Assembly: GCF_000237925.1 (NCBI RefSeq)
Contig: NW_017386026.1
Span: forward strand, 1,798,001 to 1,862,000
Reading direction: 5' to 3'
DNA from: Schistosoma mansoni
Taxonomy: Eukaryota; Platyhelminthes; Trematoda; Strigeidida; Schistosomatidae
Length of the DNA: 64,000 nucleotides
Part shown: piece after piece, positions 61,201 through 64,000 of the stretch
Layout: each line of letters starts with the position of its first letter
Position numbering within the stretch: position 1 is the first letter of the stretch
The notes under the pieces: model-generated
Database searches by the model: none
What the model was told of the DNA's origin: nothing
The model's input: only the letters and a program-made list of their open reading frames with translations
Translations under genes and position numbers: made by a program

Positions 61201-62796
61201 TTAACCTTAATTTTGCTTATTTAAATGTGAATGCTGACAATAAACTAAATAATTTAAATGATAATCATCTCAGATTTAATATTATCTGTAATAGGACAAA
61301 GATAGATGTATTTTATCGTGATTTTCCTGAGCTACATTTCAGCATGCTAAGTATTCAATGCCCTATTGTGCAGGTGAATGTTGAAAACTTTTTCCATTAA
61401 CTCTGATTTTAGGAGATTAAGCGAATTCCTGTCACTTTAAAAGAATGTTTTACTGAATTATTGGGTTATGTACGGACATACGGTTTATGTTACTCTTTTT
61501 AAAAACTATTTCGTCGAAAATCCATATCTTATGTTTCTTGTTTAAATAATTTAACAGCCTATTTAACTGGTGTATTTTCATCCTGGATTGTAAAAAACAG
61601 CATTACACCTGAACAAGTTTTGAGTTTCTATCAACGGATCTGTGCAAAAACATTACCAGTTGAAGATGAGAACGCAAACGATTTAATCACTTGTGATCCA
61701 GCGCATATTAAACAAGGTAAAAAAAAGGTGGTTATTTTTGTGGCTAATTTATGAAATTAATAATTGTAATTCGTTTACCAACCAAGTAGAGATTCATATA
61801 CTCGGTTTTAAGTTTGATTATGTGTATGAAAGCTGGTGATGTTACCCTGATTACTCAAACAAACTATTAAGATTTTATGTCAAAATTAAGAAACAGCCTC
61901 AAGAAATTTATAAAATTTCAATGTTGCTAATAGAGATGATGTATAGAAAAGACGGTTTTTTTTAAACAGATCAAACGTTTCAATCAGTGATATGATGATT
62001 TCATCGATGATAGAAGACCTCGAAGACTACAGACCTTCTTATGTTACTGAAGATATTGAATCTTCTCGGTTTATCAATGTTGGGATGATCCTGCAATTTT
62101 CTCGCAATCGACATGACAAGCTCATGAAACATCAAGGAGCATTTCAACCAATCAGCGTTTGATTAGAAGTTATGTTACTAAAATAACGAAAATGAAAAGT
62201 CACATGTAGAGATTCTGATTGGCTGATTAATACACTGCTACTATGTTTAGCAGTATTCTAGAATTTTCAGTAAAACCCAAGGACTCTTAAATTACTATAA
62301 AATCCCTATATTTTCTGTACATAAATGAACCTTGGAGTAAAGTGCTTCCCACGTATTTTGTGCCTTTTCTCTCGTCTTCAAGTCGCTGTATAGTTCTAGC
62401 TTGGGGGTTACGAAATTAGCTTAGGATCCGAATATAGCGTTCAATCGACAAGACGTATCAATCAAGGTTTCAGATTGCCAGTTCGGTGTTTGGGCAATTG
62501 TTGAAAAATGAATTTAAGAAGACCTGTACACATGATTTTATCAAAGCATTCAGAGTACTTATTTCTTATAAATAGATATCAAGTTTCATTAATCGAAGTT
62601 CTCATCTCTTCTGGAGTTTTTATTATTACTGTCATTAATTCTTTTGTTTGACTTCCAATATGTATGTTTTTTTTTCAATTACTTTTTAGTCATTTTCTCA
62701 CTAGCCTATAAACGTCTTCCTTTCACATTGGAATTAGATACTATTCTATCAACTGTTTGTTGGATTCATTTTCAATGTTGGCTTAATAACCTAGAA
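40204..62796 (+). CDS. RAB3GAP2: RAB3GAP2 homologue, Rab3GAP regulatory subunit (partial)
   Basis: Eighteen exons join in phase into 1094 codons: 40204-40377, 40427-40458, 40492-40527, 40569-40647, 40693-40764, 40797-41186, 41321-41397, 42418-42677, 46581-46836, 48661-48839, 50401-50553, 52847-53010, 55776-56052, 57118-57215, 58527-58964, 59693-60023, 61558-61716 and 62690-62796. Conserved landmarks: DWIQNVLFSI, VYVVGLENGELLF, ITAGSNPF, GLADSRRH, DSLGRVLLVD, VRMWKGYRDAEV, HSLELWCLIHGPRIVSWDV, KPLSIQMFLNSFRYA, AYKRLPFTLELDTILSTVCW. These follow the order of vertebrate RAB3GAP2. With RAB3GAP1 this subunit forms a GTPase-activating complex for RAB3 and an exchange factor for RAB18 at the ER and vesicles (family knowledge). 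The N-terminal exon and about 300 C-terminal residues are missing from the window. The junction between the first two exons listed is ambiguous: 40204-40369 joined to 40404-40458 by a GC-AG intron also keeps frame. Confidence 0.93.
42841..43007. repeat. Two-copy tandem duplication
   Basis: A 79-bp unit (42841-42919, starting ggtctaaattgac) recurs at 42929-43007 with an 88-bp period and only about two differences. It lies in the RAB3GAP2 intron 42678-46580. Recent local duplication is likely. Confidence 0.9.
43134..43349 (-). pseudogene. GC-rich gag-like fragment
   Basis: About 210 bp of markedly higher GC than its surroundings. The minus-strand frame reads FEAMAKLMRVKELKAKKVV, LGTLLRGRAKVVYDSLGG and KTWEAVTERLVAWP, which resembles the central gag (capsid) helix pattern of Ty3/Gypsy retrotransposons. 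It is short and isolated, so the assignment is tentative; the sharp composition change argues for a recent or foreign insertion. Confidence 0.4.
43440..43950 (-). repeat. Family A repeat, 5' portion
   Basis: The minus strand reads a segment (ggaatgcctgacagcag..., ending near 43440) that matches 63350-63480 of the long family A copy, and extends about 350 bp further 5' than the shorter copies. A 103-codon ORF (MRFDRLRHFWNEIIP...) crosses the extra part but matches no family I know. The family is therefore at least about 1 kb long. Confidence 0.6.
44066..44097 (-). ncRNA. Hammerhead-like hairpin, candidate
   Basis: On the minus strand, cccgtCTGATGttcactCGAAACgtggacggg: a CUGAUG box and a GAAAC box enclosed by complementary cccgtc/ggacggg-type arms. 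The seventh base of CUGANGA is T rather than A and stem II is very short, so this is a compact candidate of the kind found with Penelope-like elements, not a certain ribozyme. Confidence 0.35.
44162..45234 (-). mobile_element. Mutator-like (MULE) DNA transposon fragment
   Basis: The minus strand encodes, with frame breaks, an N-terminal FAR1-like zinc-binding region (45234-44953: ELKRDIRNYERVTYCHYAV, NQKPYIKFVCWRNGLR) and a linker with YWTAVRGNVHHNHECDP. The MULE transposase core follows (44614-44162: VVGFDGTYKTNN, LDMNVMAIPVCIAF, GIVTDDSPAITDTITEV and HHILCCVHLIRNVIKK). The first catalytic Asp (FDGTY) and the second Asp region are present; the third acidic residue is lost because the copy is truncated at 44162. 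MuDR-type elements (Curupira) have been described in Schistosoma mansoni. It lies antisense in a RAB3GAP2 intron. Confidence 0.85.
45375..45470. repeat. Family C-like fragment with inverted ends
   Basis: The ends tagttgaattcatgagt and actcatgagttcaacta form an almost perfect inverted repeat around a core (cttccaggttttc) shared with family C SINE tails at 18190 and 49890. Confidence 0.45.
45640..45935 (-). repeat. S-alpha-type hammerhead SINE, copy 1
   Basis: In minus orientation: a tRNA-like head (gtagccaagtggataac as A-box region, ggattcaagtcgc as B-box region), a conserved linker (aacatcaactctgagatgcagg), the hammerhead at 45829-45781, and a 3' tail to about 45640 that is shared with 49460-49585. 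It lies antisense in a RAB3GAP2 intron. This class is transcribed by RNA polymerase III and mobilised by LINE enzymes (family knowledge). Confidence 0.8.
45781..45830 (-). ncRNA. Hammerhead ribozyme motif (S-alpha type), copy 1
   Basis: Minus strand: stem I atccag/ctggat, CUGACGA box, short stem II (GTCC opposite AGAC, one C-A mismatch), GAAAC box, small stem III, cleavage triplet GTC. All universal core bases are present. Two extra A's lie between the cleavage site and stem I, as in copy 2. Confidence 0.75.
46175..46225 (+). ncRNA. Hammerhead-like motif, Penelope-type candidate
   Basis: CTGAAGA at 46182-46188, a helix II region, then GCGAAAC with GAAAC at 46209-46213 followed by GTC. This layout (TGAAGAAG...GCGAAACGTC) is the one reported for Penelope-like retroelement hammerheads. 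No PLE coding sequence is attached here. Confidence 0.45.
47398..47600 (-). mobile_element. Penelope-like element terminal fragment
   Basis: The minus strand starts with a hammerhead-like GCGAAACG segment (47567-47558; cttgaaaaagc upstream), continues through ccgctgagattttac, then carries the segment shared with 11160-11260. Relative to that shared segment, the orientation is opposite to the copy at 9780-11300. It is immediately followed by family A sequence. Confidence 0.6.
47636..47832 (+). repeat. Family A repeat, 3' fragment
   Basis: About 197 bp from accggctatcaccgaac to the (aaat)-type tail, plus orientation, in the RAB3GAP2 intron 46837-48660. It is diverged from the copy at 63210. 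Its junction with the PLE fragment at about 47635 suggests one inserted next to the other. The rest of this intron shows nothing else. Confidence 0.75.
49240..49585 (+). repeat. S-alpha-type hammerhead SINE, copy 2
   Basis: Plus orientation in the RAB3GAP2 intron 48840-50400. The tRNA-like head (accagtagataacgcgatgg) has lost its good A box; the B box is ggattcgagttcc. The linker, hammerhead (49391-49438), and 3' tail match copy 1 closely. Confidence 0.8.
49391..49438 (+). ncRNA. Hammerhead ribozyme motif (S-alpha type), copy 2
   Basis: CUGACGA at 49397-49403, GAAAC at 49418-49422, cleavage triplet GTC at 49427-49429, stem I atcca/tggat. The core is intact; stem II has one mismatch and two A's are inserted after the cleavage site. 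It lies in the sense orientation of the RAB3GAP2 transcript. Confidence 0.75.
49870..50040 (-). repeat. SINE family C copy
   Basis: In minus orientation: a tRNA-like head with B box gggttcgactcccg, then gcactgatgggggttcc...aggac-GAAAC-ggccGTC-cattgc. The GAAAC box and GTC are intact but the CUGANGA box is altered by a small deletion. It belongs to the same lineage as 18165-18455. Confidence 0.65.
51010..51310 (+). repeat. S-alpha-type hammerhead SINE, copy 3 (best preserved head)
   Basis: Plus orientation in the RAB3GAP2 intron 50554-52846. The tRNA-like head has a good A box (tggccgagtgg, 51144-51154) and B box (ggttcgagtcc, 51187-51197), as in tRNA-Ser/Leu-type genes, then the linker and the hammerhead. 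Upstream (51030-51120) is a segment that equals the 3' tail of copies 1 and 2 but in inverted orientation. Confidence 0.85.
51230..51274 (+). ncRNA. Hammerhead ribozyme motif (S-alpha type), copy 3
   Basis: Stem I ATCCAG/CTGGAT (6 bp, 51230-51235 with 51269-51274), CUGACGA at 51236-51242, stem II GTCT/GGAT with wobble pairs, GAAAC at 51257-51261, cleavage triplet GTC at 51266-51268. It has the exact S-alpha spacing with no insertion after the cleavage site, so it is the most likely copy to cleave. Confidence 0.8.
52252..52770 (+). mobile_element. Solo LTR, family E, copy 2
   Basis: It starts TGTTATATCC and matches the other two family E LTRs, with TATATAAAC and a downstream AATAAA (TATA and poly(A) signals of the LTR). 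The 3' end is placed by length, to a few bases. No clear duplication is seen. It lies 77 bp upstream of the RAB3GAP2 exon 52847-53010, in sense orientation. Confidence 0.75.
53760..53950 (+). pseudogene. Gag-like remnant
   Basis: One frame with a single internal stop reads RSHRSFSELIGAAYPSI, stop, KCTDALNGLKIEQFVAGI, QQQNLKRKYTKVEV. The order (F-ELxxxAYP, then EQFxxGI) resembles the end of gag capsid in Ty3/Gypsy elements. It lies in the RAB3GAP2 intron 53011-55775, about 570 bp from a solo LTR of unknown relation to it. Confidence 0.35.
54516..55038 (-). mobile_element. Solo LTR, family E, copy 3, with intact ends
   Basis: 523 bp, minus orientation, with TGTTATATCC...AAAACA ends and a perfect 5-bp direct repeat AACTC at 54511-54515 and 55039-55043. 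It contains TATATAAAC and AATAAA in the LTR order. Perfect flanks and TG/CA ends define the family boundaries used for the other copies. Confidence 0.9.
56105..56350. repeat. Head-to-head S-alpha-type SINE pair
   Basis: Left arm in minus orientation (56230-56105): decayed tRNA-like head, then a hammerhead with ATGATGA for CTGATGA, GAAAC kept, and catttGAC at the cleavage site. Right arm in plus orientation (56230-56350): B box attcgagtccc, linker aacatcaacactgagat, CTGACGA kept, GAAAC lost (tatgtttg). The arms are inverted copies meeting near their tRNA heads, so the intron RNA could form a hairpin of about 100 bp. Neither arm has a complete core. Confidence 0.7.
57740..58260 (-). pseudogene. 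Ancient RTE/SR2-like C-terminal remnant
   Basis: The minus strand, with stops, reads LSAFDCRCLRIIGY, QEQQVSNVVVTLSVLDKNN, RSIDEILTVVRLNRL and NHYPLRCTM, the same order as the SR2-type remnant at 20078-20480 ([38 protein letters not shown]). It is strongly diverged, hence older. It lies in the RAB3GAP2 intron 57216-58526. Confidence 0.65.
59130..59365 (+). repeat. Chimeric tRNA-like SINE with RTE-derived 3' part
   Basis: The first half (59150-59240) is tRNA-like with B box ggtttcgatccctgg and a family C-type decayed hammerhead layout (cactactgtgcga...actaggatga). The second half (59255-59345, for example gtcagtaggattgagtcgtg) matches the coding end of SR2-type RTE LINEs, as at 20190-20230 and, inverted, at 57745-57800. 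It lies in the RAB3GAP2 intron 58965-59692. Confidence 0.55.
60265..60430 (+). repeat. Possible diverged family A fragment
   Basis: Order and wording of gaatgtattttggcagaag, aattggtaggaaaatg and gagacgattgattgttattttgc parallel 63353-63475 of the long family A copy, with indels. The rest of this intron (60024-61557) shows nothing I recognise. Confidence 0.3.
62078..62460 (+). mobile_element. Solo LTR, family D, with target-site duplication
   Basis: 383 bp, TGTTGGGATG...ACGTATCA, flanked by the 5-bp direct repeat ATCAA at 62073-62077 and 62461-62465. TATAAAA lies in the middle. It matches 18482-18863. It lies in the RAB3GAP2 intron 61717-62689, sense orientation. Confidence 0.88.
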
Positions 62797-63209
62797 GTAA
62801 GTTTATACAAATTGGTAAATAGTATTAAAGTTCGTGGATACGCGCTTTCATCTCTTTAGTTTATATACATTCTGTAAAGACAACTCTTTAATTTATTCTT
62901 AAAATTACAGAAAATCAGTCAATTATATTATGTATGTATATTTGTATTAATAAGTATACATTATACGTTTATTCGCCATGAGAAGACGTTTAAATAACAC
63001 ATTAAACATTATCCTCAACAGAGCTTTTCAACTACATTAGAACATGCCTAAAGTGTATCAGTTTCAGTTGTATGTACTTGTGATGAATATCATCGTTAAT
63101 TTCTTTCAATTCCAATCCAATGTATATTAAATCAAGGAATTTCCATTGAATCGTTTTGAATAATTTATTGTTTTCATCATTTATTATTTGTTTTGAGCAG
63201 TGGCTTACT
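62797..63209. other. RAB3GAP2 intron continuing past the last visible exon
   Basis: Intron opening with gtaagttt after exon 62690-62796. No exon or repeat is recognised before the family A copy at 63210. Confidence 0.5.
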
Positions 63210-63955
63210 AATTTTAAAATGCTGCTGCTTCCAACCAGTAGATCGAAGGTTTAGACTCTCTTGTAATATCTTCCGTTTGAACACCTGAGTACTATTGTAG
63301 TGCATGCTACTTAAGTCGACAGATATAAATAGTATGTATCACCAATTGTAAGTGGAATGCCTGGCGGCAGAAAGTTGAGAAAATCGAAGAGAAGAGAACG
63401 AGAACAGAGAGTGATTGGTATGAAAATGAAGGAACAACAAAGTCTGAGACAATTGATGGATATTTTGCAAATGAAGTATTTACCAAATGCTCTCACATGG
63501 CCACGCGAATATATAGCCTCTGCCAGGGAAGTCCTACTCACTGCCTTCTCGCACCATGGGTGTTGTTTACGAAATTGAGAGGACGAAAAGCGAATGTCCG
63601 GCGCTTTAACCGGGTTGGTGGACATGGTGAGTTCACCTAGGGGAGTTGGAAAACCCTGATTCCAAACCAATGGTGCACATGGGCTCCAGTATCCTGAAGG
63701 AACGAATGGCGTATGAACCAATTGTTGGTCACCGACTACCATGGGACTTTATCTCCTTACGATGCTCCACTGCCTTGTGGATCAGACCTTTAGGTCAAAT
63801 GCATGGGGTGTGGACCCCTAAGAAAACCACCTGCTTCAGCCTGGGCATCTGAGCAGTATCACAGCCCTCACACAAATCAAATGAGATTTGTGCGTTGCAT
63901 ATGTATTCGGCGCCCCTTGTACCAATATTTATGTGTTCAAATAAATAAAATAACA
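63210..63955 (+). repeat. Family A repeat, longest 3' copy
   Basis: Plus orientation to the (aaat)n tail near 63955. It links the 5' part seen at 43440-43950 with the 3' part seen in the shorter copies, so it defines the family. A 73-codon ORF (MPGGRKLRKSKRREREQRV...) starts at 63357 and has a parallel, broken reading at 43440-43560 on the minus strand. The left boundary is approximate. Confidence 0.75.
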
Positions 63956-64000
63956 ATTATCTGGTTGTTACTACCTGTGTTATCGTTCACTATATTATCA

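Noticed and set aside
1542-62796. Functional gene cluster of FAM91A1 and RAB3GAP2 (both membrane traffic)
   Set aside because: They are separated by 34 kb and a gene of unrelated ciliary role on the other strand; nothing indicates co-regulation.
63311-63742. 143-codon minus-strand ORF (MVVGDQQLVHTPF...)
   Set aside because: It crosses a family A repeat on the strand opposite to the element; the same reading occurs in other copies because the DNA is repeated.
1-64000. Bacterial operons, CRISPR arrays, prophage or plasmid functions
   Set aside because: Spliced genes, eukaryotic retroelements and composition show this is eukaryotic nuclear DNA; no regularly spaced repeats were seen.

Overview
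The window is nuclear DNA of a blood fluke. It is AT-rich, has spliced protein genes with tiny 5' introns of 32-45 bp followed by introns of 1-6 kb, and is full of trematode-type retroelements. Several tRNA-like SINEs carry the hammerhead-ribozyme signature of the schistosome S-alpha family. I infer genus Schistosoma; the sequence alone does not let me name the species.

Three host genes can be reconstructed exon by exon with matching splice phases. FAM91A1 (+, 1542-6353, 3 exons, 815 aa) is a Golgi vesicle-tethering adaptor. CFAP157 (-, 29100-15126, 9 exons, 633 aa) is a coiled-coil ciliary/sperm-flagellum protein and converges on FAM91A1. RAB3GAP2 (+, 40204-62796 and beyond, 18 exons seen, 1094 codons) is the regulatory subunit of Rab3GAP; its first exon is not resolved and its 3' end lies outside the window. 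An open frame at 2-190 may be the last exon of a fourth gene. FAM91A1 and RAB3GAP2 both act in membrane traffic, but nothing shows they are co-regulated.

The rest is mostly intergenic or intronic transposon debris. The 6.4-15.1 kb interval holds a dispersed repeat (family A) split by a solo LTR, a Penelope-like element with a GIY-YIG endonuclease, and a 5'-truncated RTE-type LINE. Introns of CFAP157 hold SINEs, a solo LTR, a family A copy, an RTE 3' remnant and a nearly full-length but broken RTE LINE. The 29.1-40.2 kb interval holds three CR1/Jockey-like LINE fragments and one unrecognised 172-codon ORF. Introns of RAB3GAP2 hold a Mutator-like (MULE) transposase fragment, gag-like remnants, solo LTRs of two families with target-site duplications, and most of the hammerhead SINEs.

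The most unusual feature is the density of hammerhead-like self-cleaving RNA motifs: three S-alpha-type copies with intact core residues, several decayed copies, a second SINE lineage with a different cleavage-site context, and Penelope-associated candidates. Two SINE pairs sit head to head inside introns and could fold into long hairpins in the pre-mRNA.
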